From assembly GCA_029979565.1 (NCBI GenBank), contig JAPOHG010000001.1:124001-188000 (forward strand): 64,000 bases of DNA, in the 5' to 3' direction. The DNA comes from a bacterium. GTDB lineage: Bacteria > Bacteroidota > Bacteroidia > Flavobacteriales_D > Sanyastnellaceae. Positions 9,241 through 18,495 of this stretch are shown here, piece by piece (within the stretch, counting starts at the first letter, position 1; every line of letters starts with the position of its first letter). The notes under the pieces were generated by a model. It worked only from the letters and a program-made list of their open reading frames with translations. It did not search any database and was not told the DNA's origin. The translations under genes and the position numbers were made by a program.

Positions 9241-9267
9241 ATAAATCAATCGTTTTACTTGATTTAT
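9241..9267. repeat. perfect 9-bp inverted repeat upstream of the small RNA
   Basis: ATAAATCAA at 9241-9249 and TTGATTTAT at 9259-9267 are exact reverse complements separated by nine bases. The right arm contains the TTG taken as the -33 box of the small-RNA promoter. It may be an operator for that promoter or a weak end-of-operon hairpin for rodA. Confidence 0.5.
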
Positions 9268-9289
9268 GGGCTAAAAATTTGTATCTTTG
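9259..9289 (+). promoter_or_regulatory. promoter of the putative small RNA (TTG-N20-TATCTTTG)
   Basis: TTG at 9259-9261 and TATCTTTG at 9282-9289 are 20 bases apart, matching the Bacteroidota consensus in both sequence and spacing. It is one of the two best-formed promoters in the window, with kbl. The only thing downstream on this strand before a terminator is non-coding sequence. Confidence 0.72.
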
Positions 9290-9293
9290 GGCG

Positions 9294-9426
9294 TGCTTTG
9301 TTTAGAATGATATCTGAGACCCATTGTGTGCAGCAAACCTGACGCAATGGGTTTTATCATTGGAATCGACAAAGTGAGCAAACCATTCAAACCTAGAACC
9401 CCGTACCTCGTGTGCGGGGTTTTTTT
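9294..9426 (+). ncRNA. putative structured small RNA, 6S-like
   Basis: About 130 bases between a consensus promoter and an intrinsic terminator form a long rod with internal loops. The outer stem pairs CTTTGT (9296-9301) with ACAAAG (9369-9374). The middle stem pairs AATGATA (9306-9312) with TATCATT (9355-9361). The upper stem is 11 pairs, 9319-9329 with 9342-9352, closed by a 12-base loop. There is no convincing reading frame. The length, single rod and bulges resemble 6S RNA, and a Bacteroidota-specific 6S family (6S-Flavo) is known, but I cannot confirm family membership from sequence alone. The structure and boundaries are seen directly; the identity is inference. Confidence 0.6.
9399..9426 (+). 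terminator. intrinsic terminator of the putative small RNA
   Basis: CCCCGTAC at 9399-9406 pairs with GTGCGGGG at 9412-9419 (eight pairs, one G-T) around a five-base loop and is followed by seven T residues. The T-run is on the plus strand only. It therefore terminates rightward transcription and protects the convergent sucB gene. Confidence 0.85.
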
Positions 9427-9428
9427 CA

Positions 9429-10676
9429 TTAAAGGCCGAGGAGGACTTCTTCAGGGCTTTTGCCCGTGAACAATAGGCGTTCGGGTTGCTCGATCATTTC
9501 TTTGATGGCGTACAAGAAACCGACGCTCTCTTTTCCGTCGATGATGCGGTGATCGTAGCTGAGCGCGACGTACATAACCGGCCGTACCTCGACCTTTCCG
9601 TTGACCGCTACTGGGCGCTCCACGATGTTGTGCATGCCCAGGATGGCGCTTTGAGGCGGATTGATGATCGGCGTTGAGAGCATGGAACCAAAGACACCAC
9701 CATTGGTGATGGTGAAGGTCCCGCCTTGCATTTCATCGATGCCCAATTCGCCGTCTCTCGCTCGGATTGCCAATCGCTTAATTTCCGCTTCAATCTGGGC
9801 CAAGCTCAGGGTCTCTGCATTGCGAACGACGGGCACCATCAAACCTTTGGGTGAGCTGACGGCAATCCCGATGTCCGCGTACTCAGGCAAGATGATTTCT
9901 TTGCCGTCAATCATACCATTCACAGCTGGAAATTGGGCAATCGCATGGGTCACCGCCTTGGTGAAAAAGCTCATGAAGCCGAGCCCAACCCCGTGCGCTT
10001 CGCGAAACGCATCTTTGTACTTCGCACGCAAGTCCATGACGGGCTTCATGTCGACCTCGTTGAACGTGGTGAGCATCGCCGTCTCGTTCTTCACGCCCAC
10101 CAACCGCTCGGCCACCTTGCGACGCAACATGGACATTTTCTCTCGTCGCACCTCACGCGACCCTCCCCATTGCGCTGCAGATGAACCGTCGAATCCGGTG
10201 GCCAATGCCGCGAGTACATCCTGCTTCAAAATGCGGCCGTCACGGCCCGAGCCTTTCACCTGAGCAGCTGTTAGCCCGCTCTCTGCTAACATCTTCTTGG
10301 CAGCTGGAGAAGGATGCCCCGCCGCATGCTGTGCCTTCGCAGCGGTGGGTGCCGCTGGAGCTGGAGTCGGGGCCGGGGCCGGAGCAGGCGCTGGTTCCGC
10401 TTTGGGTGCGGGCGCGGCCTTCTTAGCCGGTGCCTTGGCCGAGGTATCGATCAAACAACAGACCGCACCCACTTCGATGGTGTCTCCTTCCTCTGCCTTC
10501 AAGGTGATGATACCGGCAGCTTCAGCCGGAAGTTCGAGGGTGGCTTTGTCCGAATCCACTTCCGCAATGGCCTGGTCTTTCTCCACATAGTCACCATCGG
10601 AGACAAGCCAGTTGGCGATTTCCACTTCACTGATGGACTCTCCCGGACTCGGGACTTTCATTTCAAGTTGGGACAT
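9429..10676 (-). CDS. sucB: 2-oxoglutarate dehydrogenase E2, dihydrolipoyl succinyltransferase
   Basis: E2 transfers the succinyl group from E1 to CoA in the TCA cycle. From the ATG at 10676 the protein has 415 residues. The N-terminal lipoyl domain carries the lipoylated Lys in [10 protein letters not shown]. An Ala/Pro-rich flexible linker follows, then a peripheral subunit-binding domain containing KKMLAESGL. The C-terminal catalytic domain carries [14 protein letters not shown] with the active-site His and Asp; the GKESVGFL ending favours succinyl- over acetyltransferase. Twelve extra codons upstream are open but not family-like. It follows sucA by 82 bases on the same strand. Confidence 0.95.
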   Translation of the reverse strand: MSQLEMKVPSPGESISEVEIANWLVSDGDYVEKDQAIAEVDSDKATLELPAEAAGIITLKAEEGDTIEVGAVCCLIDTSAKAPAKKAAPAPKAEPAPAPAPAPTPAPAAPTAAKAQHAAGHPSPAAKKMLAESGLTAAQVKGSGRDGRILKQDVLAALATGFDGSSAAQWGGSREVRREKMSMLRRKVAERLVGVKNETAMLTTFNEVDMKPVMDLRAKYKDAFREAHGVGLGFMSFFTKAVTHAIAQFPAVNGMIDGKEIILPEYADIGIAVSSPKGLMVPVVRNAETLSLAQIEAEIKRLAIRARDGELGIDEMQGGTFTITNGGVFGSMLSTPIINPPQSAILGMHNIVERPVAVNGKVEVRPVMYVALSYDHRIIDGKESVGFLYAIKEMIEQPERLLFTGKSPEEVLLGL

Positions 10677-10758
10677 GATTCGTCGTGTATTGGGATGGAC
10701 GTTAATCTGCAATTAACAACGGAAGTCAACCGGATTGCGGTCGATACTCCATCTTTTC

Positions 10759-13485
10759 TTAACCGCTGGCATGCGAAAAAACCTCGTCGACGATGGCCGT
10801 CTGGCGTTTGGCATGAACCGCCGAGCTGCCCGAAGCCGGGCTCGCACTCAGGCTACGCGAAATCACGCTCAACGGAACCGAGGTGTAGTGCTGCAACATG
10901 AACGACCAAGCGCCCATGTTTTGAGGTTCCTCTTGAACCCATATGCAATTGACATCCGCCCCGTATTGTTGAACGACCGCGTCCAATTCCGCTTGGGGAA
11001 GCGGGTGCAGCTCTTCCACGCGCACAAAGGCAATGTTCGGTGCAGCCTGTTCTTCTAGACGCTCGATCAGGTCGTAGTAGATCTTGCCCGAGCACAGCAC
11101 CACGGTGTCGACCGACTTACGGGCCGAAGCGGTCGCCATTCGCGGGTCGTCAATTACCTTCTGGAACCCTCCTTTGGCCATAGCGGCAAAGCCGGACACA
11201 GCCTTGGGGTAACGCAGGAGTTTTTTCGGCGTGAAGACCACCAACGGCTTGCGGAATCCGAACTTGACTTGTCGGCGCAGGACGTGGAAGTAGTTGGCGG
11301 GTTCGGTGATGTTGCAGACAAAGAAATTGTCTCCGCTACCGAGTTGCAAAAACCGCTCCATGCGGCCGGAGCTGTGCTCAGAGCCCATGCCTTCGTAGCC
11401 ATGCGGCAACAACAGGGTGAGGCCGTTCATGGTGCGCCACTTGTCCTCCGCTGCGCTCAAAAATTGGTCGAACAGGATCTGCGCACCGTTGTTGAAATCG
11501 CCGAACTGCGCCTCCCAAATGGTCAGACCGTTGGGCGTTGCAAATGCGTATCCATAGTCAAAACCGGAGACCGCATACTCACTCAAAAGCGAGTTGAAGA
11601 TGGTCAGCTTGGCTTGATTCTTTTTCAGCAAGTTCAGCGGAATGACTTCCTCCTCGCTGTCTTCTGTTTTCACCACGGCGTGGCGGTGAGAAAATGTGCC
11701 ACGCTCTACGTCTTGACCGCTGATGCGCACGGGATGCCCCTCCACCAAAAGTGTGGCGTAAGCCAACAATTCACCTAACGCCCAATCCAATCGGTCCTCC
11801 TCAATCATCTTCAATCGGTCCCGCATGAGACGCTGGACCTTCCGATAAAATTTCTTTCCTTCCGGCAAGGTCGACATGGCCACCGCCAGCGACTTGAGCT
11901 TCTTCTCAGCCACTGCGGTCTTTGGGGTACTCGCCAAGGCAGCCTCGTCCGCCGCGCTGTAAGACGCCCACACATCCCCCAAGAAGTCAACCACACTCGC
12001 CATTTCACGCTTTTGTGCCTTTTCGAACGCCTCTTCCATGCGGGACTGCAAATCGGTGCGCACCCGTTCCACTTCTTCTTGCTTCATGCTGCCGTCGGCC
12101 ACGAGCCGGTCGGTATAAAGCTTGAACGGATTGTCGTGTTTGGCAATGGCCTTGTACAGCTGCGGCTGCGTGAACATGGGCTCATCGCCTTCGTTGTGGC
12201 CGTATTTGCGGTAGCCGAGCAAATCGATGTAGACGTCTTGGTTCCAGCGCTGGCGATACGCCAATGCAATCCGCATCACCTGCACCACGGCTTCAGCCTC
12301 ATCCGCGTTCACATGGAAAACAAGGGACTGGGTCACCTTGCCGACATCGGTGCAGTAAATCGAACTCCTTCCGTCCAAGTAATTGGTGGTGAAACCCACC
12401 TGGTTGTTGACCACGATGTGGACGGTTCCGCCCGTGCGGTATCCGTCGAGTTGCGCCATCTGCGCCACCTCGTAGACAACGCCTTGGCCGGAAATGGCCG
12501 CATCCCCGTGAATCAAAATAGGAAGGACCGCCGTTTCTTCACCGCCCAATGCATCAATGCGCGCTCGGGACAGGCCTTCCACCACCGGGCCAACAGCCTC
12601 AAGGTGGGACGGGTTCGGAGCGAGTGAAATCGTCACCTCCTCGCCGGTATCTGCCTTCAAGGTTCGGGAATAGCCAAGGTGGTACTTGACATCGCCGTCG
12701 AATTCGCCTTCTTCGTCGTACGCCTTGCCTTCGAATTCACAAAAAATCTCTTCGTACGGTTTGCCCAAGATGTGGGCCAAGGTGGACAGACGACCGCGGT
12801 GGGCCATGCCGATGAACACTTCCTTCACCCCTTGTTTGGTGCCTTCTTCTACCAATGCATCCAAGGCCGCAATCAACGTTTCACCGCCTTCGAGGGAGAA
12901 CCGCTTCTGACCCACAAATTTTTTCTGCAGGAATTCCTCAAACAACGTCGCCTGCGCCAGTTTTTTCAAGATCTGAACCCGATCCTCCACGCCTATGCGC
13001 GGGCGATTGGCGAGCTCAATGTGCTCGCGTACCCAAGCCTGGCGCTCCACGTCCTGAATGGACATGTATTCAATGCCGATGGCATGGCAGTACGTGAGCT
13101 CAAGATGGTCGATGATTTCCTTGAGCGTCGAAGGGCCAATGCCCACCTCAGTTCCTGCCTGAAAAACGGTATCGAGATCAGCAGTGGACAACCCGAAATT
13201 TTCCAAGCTCAAATCCGGACGGTAAACGCGACGCTGACGCACCGGATTGGTCTTGGTGAAGAAATGGCCACGGACCCGGTACGCGTGAATCAGGTTGATG
13301 ACTTGAAATTCCTTGAGGGTCTGAGGAGACGCCGCATCCTCACCATAAGCGGCAGTAGCTAAATCAAAACCCTTAAAAAAAAGCCGCCAACTCGCGTCAA
13401 CGGAATTCGGGTTCGAACGGTACTGCTGGTACAGAGATTCAATCGCTTGCGGCTCAGCTTGGCTGATGAAATCTAAAGGGTCCAT
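10759..13485 (-). CDS. sucA: 2-oxoglutarate dehydrogenase E1 component
   Basis: E1 decarboxylates 2-oxoglutarate with thiamine diphosphate and succinylates the E2 lipoyl arm. The protein has 908 residues, in the normal range. It includes the thiamine-binding HGDAAISGQGVVYE region, the IVVNNQVGFTT stretch and the pyrimidine-binding half with LLPHGYEGMGSEHSS. The start MDPLDFISQ at 13485 matches the usual N-terminal E2-binding extension; twelve further codons upstream are ignored. It is followed by sucB. The E3 gene (lpdA) is 5 kb away on the other strand. Confidence 0.96.
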   Translation of the reverse strand: MDPLDFISQAEPQAIESLYQQYRSNPNSVDASWRLFFKGFDLATAAYGEDAASPQTLKEFQVINLIHAYRVRGHFFTKTNPVRQRRVYRPDLSLENFGLSTADLDTVFQAGTEVGIGPSTLKEIIDHLELTYCHAIGIEYMSIQDVERQAWVREHIELANRPRIGVEDRVQILKKLAQATLFEEFLQKKFVGQKRFSLEGGETLIAALDALVEEGTKQGVKEVFIGMAHRGRLSTLAHILGKPYEEIFCEFEGKAYDEEGEFDGDVKYHLGYSRTLKADTGEEVTISLAPNPSHLEAVGPVVEGLSRARIDALGGEETAVLPILIHGDAAISGQGVVYEVAQMAQLDGYRTGGTVHIVVNNQVGFTTNYLDGRSSIYCTDVGKVTQSLVFHVNADEAEAVVQVMRIALAYRQRWNQDVYIDLLGYRKYGHNEGDEPMFTQPQLYKAIAKHDNPFKLYTDRLVADGSMKQEEVERVRTDLQSRMEEAFEKAQKREMASVVDFLGDVWASYSAADEAALASTPKTAVAEKKLKSLAVAMSTLPEGKKFYRKVQRLMRDRLKMIEEDRLDWALGELLAYATLLVEGHPVRISGQDVERGTFSHRHAVVKTEDSEEEVIPLNLLKKNQAKLTIFNSLLSEYAVSGFDYGYAFATPNGLTIWEAQFGDFNNGAQILFDQFLSAAEDKWRTMNGLTLLLPHGYEGMGSEHSSGRMERFLQLGSGDNFFVCNITEPANYFHVLRRQVKFGFRKPLVVFTPKKLLRYPKAVSGFAAMAKGGFQKVIDDPRMATASARKSVDTVVLCSGKIYYDLIERLEEQAAPNIAFVRVEELHPLPQAELDAVVQQYGADVNCIWVQEEPQNMGAWSFMLQHYTSVPLSVISRSLSASPASGSSAVHAKRQTAIVDEVFSHASG

Positions 13486-13510
13486 GCGGACTATACGTAG
13501 GTTCGTCCTG

Positions 13511-13518
13511 CAAAGATA
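13511..13518 (-). promoter_or_regulatory. -7 promoter element for sucAB (TATCTTTG)
   Basis: Perfect TANNTTTG match on the minus strand, 25 bases before the sucA ATG. No clear -33 TTG is visible. It lies after the terminator-like hairpin of the preceding unit, so sucAB appears to be its own transcription unit. Confidence 0.5.
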
Positions 13519-13544
13519 CACTGAGCATACTAGAAGGAGAAGGA

Positions 13545-13565
13545 ATAAAAAAGGAAGCTTTCCTT
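13545..13565 (-). terminator. terminator-like hairpin after the unknown gene
   Basis: On the minus strand AAGGAA-AGC-TTCCTT (stem 13551-13556 with 13560-13565) is followed by further T residues. The stem is short and partly A-T. It overlaps the stop codon of the preceding gene and lies just before the sucA promoter, a sensible place for a terminator. Confidence 0.45.
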
Positions 13566-13944
13566 ATCCCCTTGCCGAGTCAGCCGCACCAAAAGTCCAT
13601 CGAAGCCATACCTTCTGCGCTGCTCGTTCAAGGCACAATGCCGCCAACTTTGCGGCTGCTTGGGGCCGCTCATTCCAGTCCATCACCTCGCAGATAACCG
13701 CCTCGCCCAAATCCAATCGATAGAAACTGGCAAACAGGGCGGTCGGATTGCGATCCATCCCCCAGTTGATTTCGTCTTCCAAAAGCTGCAGCAACGGGAT
13801 GCGAATTTTTGCCACGCGCTCGGCATCCCATTGGAAATCCTTGATCAACTGTTGCGTGACCGATTGCTTGAATGTTTCAATCGAACGCCCTTCCGGAAGC
13901 ATGCGACCGTCTAACCACTTCGTCAAGGCGGTTTCGTGTTCCAC
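13564..13944 (-). CDS. conserved-looking protein of unknown function
   Basis: I do not recognise this 126-residue protein. It has no signal peptide or membrane segment, is rich in Trp, Leu, Glu and Arg, and looks helical and cytoplasmic (for example QLIKDFQWDAERVAKIRIPL). The GTG at 13944 is proposed as start because it lies two bases after the stop of the polyprenyl synthase gene. The frame is also open upstream to an ATG at 13992, but that would overlap the synthase by 46 bases. It is the last gene of the exporter-rfbA-polyprenyl synthase run. Confidence 0.6.
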   Translation of the reverse strand: MEHETALTKWLDGRMLPEGRSIETFKQSVTQQLIKDFQWDAERVAKIRIPLLQLLEDEINWGMDRNPTALFASFYRLDLGEAVICEVMDWNERPQAAAKLAALCLERAAQKVWLRWTFGAADSARG

Positions 13945-13946
13945 CC

Positions 13947-14930
13947 TCACGACGTTCGCTGCGTCACCATCCCTCCCAAAAACTGGAACCACTCCAAGTG
14001 GCTTCCTTCCAAACCCAGGGCCTCCGCACTTGCCATGGCTTTTGCCACATGCGCATGCATGAGTTCCTTTGCGGCATCCACGGCGCCCGCTGCTGACATG
14101 GCCTCGCGAATGGCCTCAATCTTCGCAGCGGGATTGCTCCGTTGGCCATCCCAGTTGGCCAATGTCGCTCGGGCTCCATCCCCTCCGTATTCCTGGGTAT
14201 AGAGGCGTAAGAATGTCTTTTTATCGGCGAGGATATCGCCCCCAAGTTGCTTGCCCACTTGCTCATCGCCGAACGCATCCAGCAGATCATCCTGCATTTG
14301 GAAAGCAAGGCCGAGCTCTTCTCCCAGTGCATACCACAACTTGACGCGTTCCTCGCTTGCATCAGCGGCAATGGCTCCCAATGCCAAGGAGGCGGCCACC
14401 AATACGGACGTCTTCAGGCGAATCATCTCCATGTATTCCGCAACCGTTACGTCGTTTCTGGTTTCGAATGCCATATCGCTTTGCTGGCCCAGACATACCT
14501 CAAGCGCGGTTTGATTGAAGAGCTTCAACGCCTTCGGAAGTTGCTCTGCAGGAAGCTGCACCATCGCCAAGTGCGCCAATGTGTACATGGCATCACCGGA
14601 GAGGATGGCGGCGTTCTCATCCCATTTGATGTGCACCGTCTCTTGTCCACGACGCAAGGGCGCCGCATCCATGATGTCGTCATGCATCAACGTAAAGTTG
14701 TGAAACAACTCCACGCCCAATGCAACTGGGAAAGCTACTTCACAGGCCTTGCCCTCGGCCTCGGCTGCCGATAGCGCCAAGACGGCACGCAACCGCTTTC
14801 CCCCCAATTCCATGAGGTAGTGAACGGGCTCGTACAAGCCATCGCCTGCAGCTCGGGGCCACTGCTCAAGGAAGGCTTCGATGGCCGCATCGGCCTGCTG
14901 CCTCAATCGGGTCAGGTTCGAATGGATCAT
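13947..14930 (-). CDS. polyprenyl diphosphate synthase
   Basis: This trans-isoprenyl diphosphate synthase condenses isopentenyl diphosphate onto an allylic primer in head-to-tail fashion. The 327-residue protein has both Asp-rich magnesium-binding motifs, DDIMD (84-88) and DDLLD (214-218), the GGKRLR substrate-binding stretch (43-48) and LMHDDIMD. Whether it makes geranylgeranyl, octaprenyl or another chain cannot be read from the sequence. The ATG at 14930 overlaps the rfbA stop by four bases; 46 open codons upstream lie inside rfbA and are discounted. Confidence 0.92.
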   Translation of the reverse strand: MIHSNLTRLRQQADAAIEAFLEQWPRAAGDGLYEPVHYLMELGGKRLRAVLALSAAEAEGKACEVAFPVALGVELFHNFTLMHDDIMDAAPLRRGQETVHIKWDENAAILSGDAMYTLAHLAMVQLPAEQLPKALKLFNQTALEVCLGQQSDMAFETRNDVTVAEYMEMIRLKTSVLVAASLALGAIAADASEERVKLWYALGEELGLAFQMQDDLLDAFGDEQVGKQLGGDILADKKTFLRLYTQEYGGDGARATLANWDGQRSNPAAKIEAIREAMSAAGAVDAAKELMHAHVAKAMASAEALGLEGSHLEWFQFLGGMVTQRTS

Positions 14931-15811
14931 TCTCGGGAACTGCCGCTTCCGCGCTTCAATTGTTCCAGCAGGTAATCTCCGTATCCGGATTTTTGGAGGG
15001 GACGTGCCACCTTTTCGAGGGTGGCATCGTCGATGTACCCCATGCGCCAGGCGATTTCCTCGATGCAACCGATTTTCAACCCCTGCCTTTCCTCAATCAC
15101 CTGGACGTACTGCGAAGCCTGCATAAGGGAATGGTGCGTGCCGGTATCCAACCAAGCCATGCCGCGGTCCATTTTCGAGACGAAAAGCTTGCCCGCTTCG
15201 AGGTAGGCCTTGTTGACGTCCGTGATTTCGTACTCTCCCCGCGCACTCGGCTCGAGGTTGGATGCAATCTCGACGACATCGTTGTCGTAGAAATACAAAC
15301 CGGGTACCGCGTAATTGGACGGCGGCGTGACCGGCTTTTCGACGATGCTCACCGCCTTGTCGTTTTCGTCGAAGGTGACCACGCCGTATCGCTCGGGATC
15401 ATTCACATAATACGCGTACACAATGGCACCATCCGGGTCGGTGTTGGCGCGCAACTGCCGACCGAAACTCGGGCCATAAAAGATGTTGTCTCCGAGGACC
15501 AGAGCCGCCTTGTCGTTGCCGATGAAATCCGATCCAATGACGAATGCTTGTGCAAGTCCGTTGGGTTCCGGCTGCTCGGCGTATTGGATGGTACAACCGA
15601 CGTCCGAACCGTCGCCCAGCAAGCGCTGGAAACCCGGCAAGTCGGTCGGCGTGCTGATGATCAAAACGTCTCGAATTCCGCTCAACATCAGGGTCGAGAG
15701 CGGATAGTAAATCATCGGCTTGTCATAGACCGGCATGAGCTGCTTCGAAACGGCTTTGGTCAGCGGCCACAATCGGGTGCCTGACCCACCAGCTAAAATG
15801 ATTCCTTTCAT
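14927..15811 (-). CDS. rfbA: glucose-1-phosphate thymidylyltransferase
   Basis: RfbA makes dTDP-glucose from dTTP and glucose 1-phosphate, the first step of dTDP-rhamnose synthesis. The 294-residue protein starts with [18 protein letters not shown], the nucleotidyltransferase signature, followed by [19 protein letters not shown] and, later, the magnesium/substrate region VLGDNIFYG. Length and motifs are standard. It lies 12 bases after the exporter gene and overlaps the polyprenyl synthase gene by four bases, so all three are probably co-transcribed. rfbD is at the left edge of the window. Confidence 0.96.
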   Translation of the reverse strand: MKGIILAGGSGTRLWPLTKAVSKQLMPVYDKPMIYYPLSTLMLSGIRDVLIISTPTDLPGFQRLLGDGSDVGCTIQYAEQPEPNGLAQAFVIGSDFIGNDKAALVLGDNIFYGPSFGRQLRANTDPDGAIVYAYYVNDPERYGVVTFDENDKAVSIVEKPVTPPSNYAVPGLYFYDNDVVEIASNLEPSARGEYEITDVNKAYLEAGKLFVSKMDRGMAWLDTGTHHSLMQASQYVQVIEERQGLKIGCIEEIAWRMGYIDDATLEKVARPLQKSGYGDYLLEQLKRGSGSSRE

Positions 15812-15823
15812 GACGTGTATGAA

Positions 15824-18355
15824 TTAGGTTTTCTCTTGGCGTTGACGCTTCAGTTCCTCGTGCTGTTCATCTCCTTTGCCAGGAGAAAGGCCTTGCTGAA
15901 TTTCCAGCTCTTCCAGTTCGATGTCTTCCTCCTCATCGAGCAATGAGAAAAAAGGCTCCGAAAACGATCGGGTCGTCAAGGATTTTTCAAACTCCAATAG
16001 CAAGGAAGGCAACAACAGCAGGTTCGTACTCATCGCTACCGCCAAGGTAATGGAAACAAGAATGCCCAAGAACCGCGTCCCTTCAAACGTTGACATGGCG
16101 AACATGAGGAATCCGAAGAACAAAACGATCGAAGTGTACATCATGCTGACGCCCGTTTCTTTCAACGCCAAGATGACCGCGTCCCGGATGTTCCAGCTTT
16201 TCATGTTGAGTTCTTGGCGGTACTTGGCCAAGAAGTGGATGGTATCATCCACCGAAATGCCAAACGCAATGCTGAATACCAAGACCGTCGAAGGCTTGAT
16301 GGGAATGCCGAACCACCCCATTACTCCTGCGGTGAACAACAAGGGAAACAGGTTGGGCACCAAGGCGATAGCGACCATCCGGGAGGATTTGAACAAACTG
16401 GCCATCATCAGCGCAATCACGCAAATGGCCAAGGCAATGGATATGCCCAAATTTTTGACCATGTACGTGGTGCCCTCCAAAAAGGTCACGCTCGTGCCGG
16501 TCATGATGAGGCCGTACTTCTCCGGTGGGAAGATGGAGTCCACCCGTGGACGAACTTCATCCAACAGTTCCCGCATTTCGAGCGTGCCGACATCGGCCAT
16601 TTGAACACTTACGCGCGTCACGGCCCGCGTCGAATCAAAAAAGTTTCCGGCCACACCTTCCGCCATATCAGACCCTTCGGCCGCATCTGCGGAGCCCCGA
16701 AGCCAAGGGCCAAATTGGGTCTTCTCCATCCCGGTTCGTGGGAGCCGGTAGTTTTTGGGGTGTCCATTTTTGAACGCCTGAAAGGCAAACTTGGTCGCAT
16801 CCGCGGCACTCACCGAACGGCTGAACTCAGGGTATTCATCCAATACATTTTGCAGGCGATCCAATCGCTTGAGCAGGTTGTTGTTGGTGGCGCCGTTGGG
16901 CCGACGTGTATCCACCATGATCTCAAACGGCATGGATCCACCAAATTGAGCCTCCACCCAATGCAGATCTTGGATAACCCGGTCGCGGTCGGGGATGTCA
17001 TCCACGATGTTGCCGGTGGTCTGCACCTGAACAATCCCTGTGAGGCTAAACAGCAATACGAGTGCCGCGCCGATGTAGACTTTGGTTCGATGCCCTTCCA
17101 CCAAGTACACCAGTTTATTCACGACGGTGAACATCCAGCGGCGGTCGAGGTGCCGGGTGTGTTCAGTCTTTGGCGCCGGCAAGCCCGCCATCAATGCCGG
17201 TATGACGACGATGGAAATCACGAACATGCCAAGGATGTTCAAGGCGGTGATGACCCCGAATTGCTTCAGGATTTCGCTGTGGGTGAAGATGAACGTGGCA
17301 AACCCGAGGGCTGTGGTGAAGTTGGTCAGCAACGTGGCATTGCCCACCTTGACAATCATCCGCTGCAAGGCCATCGCCTTGTTGCCGTGCCGTTTGAACT
17401 CCGCGTGGTACTTGTTGACCAAGTAAATGCAATTGGGCACCCCGATGACGATCATGAGCGGCGGAATTAAACTGGTCATGAGGTTCAACTCGTAGTCAAA
17501 CAGCACAATGCTTCCCACCGACCAAACCACGCCGATGCCGACCACCACCATGCTGACCCCCATCACAATCAAGTTCCTGAAAAACAAGAAGAGCAAGAGC
17601 GCTGTCACGGCGAATGCTGCACCGATGAAGTAGCCAATCTCCTGTTTCACTTTGTTGGTCATCTCCACCCGGATGAAGGGCAGGCCACTGAGGTACAGCG
17701 GCACACCATGGGCATCACTCCACGTGTCGGCGACGGCCGTCACGTCCTCCACAATCGTGCCCCGGCGATCCGAGTCGAACAACTCCGGATTCATGAACAC
17801 CGTCATCAACGTCGCATCACGTCGCTCGTTGTACAACAAGCCCTCGTAGAACGGCAATTCATACAGTCGCTCAAAAAATGCCGTTGACGCTTCGTCCGTG
17901 AGCCCCGTGAGCAAGGCCGAATCGGGCAGCAGTGGCTGAAGGACGAATCGGCGATCGGCCGTGTCCTTGACGACATCAAATGCCGCTGTCATGCAAAACA
18001 CACTGTCAATCAAGGGCACCGGAACCGGGTTGTCCACCCCATCATTTGTGGTATCCCGCACCACCTCCATGGTTCGAATCGAGTGAGCCAATTCACCCCA
18101 TGCCGCCAGTCCCTCAGCGGACTGGAGAGGCCTCAGCTCACTTCCAATGACCATGACATTGCCCTCGGTTCCAAACACCGATTTGAACTCCTCATAGGCG
18201 ATTGCCGTGGAGTCGGTTGCGGGCAACAACCCGCCAAACGTGTATTGAAGGCGAACGTTGGGTATGTGCGATCCAACGAACAGGGTGCCCACCCCCAACA
18301 CCAACATCCACAGGAGCCGCTGGCGAATCAAGACTCCGGCGATCTTATTCCACAT
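15824..18355 (-). CDS. RND/MMPL-family membrane transporter
   Basis: This 843-residue protein has the architecture of MMPL/HpnN-like RND exporters. One N-terminal membrane segment is followed by a periplasmic domain and five segments, and the whole unit is then repeated. The second half contains FGISVDDTIHFLAKYRQE, the intramembrane Asp region typical of proton-driven RND proteins. The C-terminal tail is acidic (DEEEDIELEELE) and cytoplasmic. Substrates for this family are usually lipids or hydrophobic molecules; none can be assigned. No membrane-fusion protein or TolC-like gene is next to it. It leads a run with rfbA and a polyprenyl synthase. Confidence 0.87.
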   Translation of the reverse strand: MWNKIAGVLIRQRLLWMLVLGVGTLFVGSHIPNVRLQYTFGGLLPATDSTAIAYEEFKSVFGTEGNVMVIGSELRPLQSAEGLAAWGELAHSIRTMEVVRDTTNDGVDNPVPVPLIDSVFCMTAAFDVVKDTADRRFVLQPLLPDSALLTGLTDEASTAFFERLYELPFYEGLLYNERRDATLMTVFMNPELFDSDRRGTIVEDVTAVADTWSDAHGVPLYLSGLPFIRVEMTNKVKQEIGYFIGAAFAVTALLLFLFFRNLIVMGVSMVVVGIGVVWSVGSIVLFDYELNLMTSLIPPLMIVIGVPNCIYLVNKYHAEFKRHGNKAMALQRMIVKVGNATLLTNFTTALGFATFIFTHSEILKQFGVITALNILGMFVISIVVIPALMAGLPAPKTEHTRHLDRRWMFTVVNKLVYLVEGHRTKVYIGAALVLLFSLTGIVQVQTTGNIVDDIPDRDRVIQDLHWVEAQFGGSMPFEIMVDTRRPNGATNNNLLKRLDRLQNVLDEYPEFSRSVSAADATKFAFQAFKNGHPKNYRLPRTGMEKTQFGPWLRGSADAAEGSDMAEGVAGNFFDSTRAVTRVSVQMADVGTLEMRELLDEVRPRVDSIFPPEKYGLIMTGTSVTFLEGTTYMVKNLGISIALAICVIALMMASLFKSSRMVAIALVPNLFPLLFTAGVMGWFGIPIKPSTVLVFSIAFGISVDDTIHFLAKYRQELNMKSWNIRDAVILALKETGVSMMYTSIVLFFGFLMFAMSTFEGTRFLGILVSITLAVAMSTNLLLLPSLLLEFEKSLTTRSFSEPFFSLLDEEEDIELEELEIQQGLSPGKGDEQHEELKRQRQEKT

Positions 18356-18483
18356 CCGAATGGGGGTTGGGGCGTTGGTTCAAAACGTGTCGGTCACAAG
18401 CGGTTCGTCGTCCGCGTTTTCGAGGCTACAAAGTAAAGGATAAAAGCCTCGTCAATGGAGGTGCCTGCGTGCCATGCAACCGT

Positions 18484-18491
18484 TACCTTTG
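18484..18491 (+). promoter_or_regulatory. -7 promoter element for lpdA (TACCTTTG)
   Basis: Perfect TANNTTTG match ending four bases (TAGC) before the lpdA ATG at 18496. Transcription would begin at the start codon, suggesting a leaderless mRNA. No -33 TTG is evident. Confidence 0.5.
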
Positions 18492-18495
18492 TAGC

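Noticed and set aside
10340-10440. Apparent direct repeats of GGAGC/GGGCC type
   Set aside because: They encode the Ala/Pro linker of the SucB lipoyl arm; repetition reflects the linker, not a separate element.
16214-17470. Plus-strand frame of 418 codons inside the exporter
   Set aside because: Antisense to conserved RND sequence, with low-complexity His/Gln/Arg composition and no domain.
18429-18436. Minus-strand TTACTTTG upstream of the exporter
   Set aside because: One base off the -7 consensus at the conserved A and about 70 bases from the start codon; too weak to list as a promoter.
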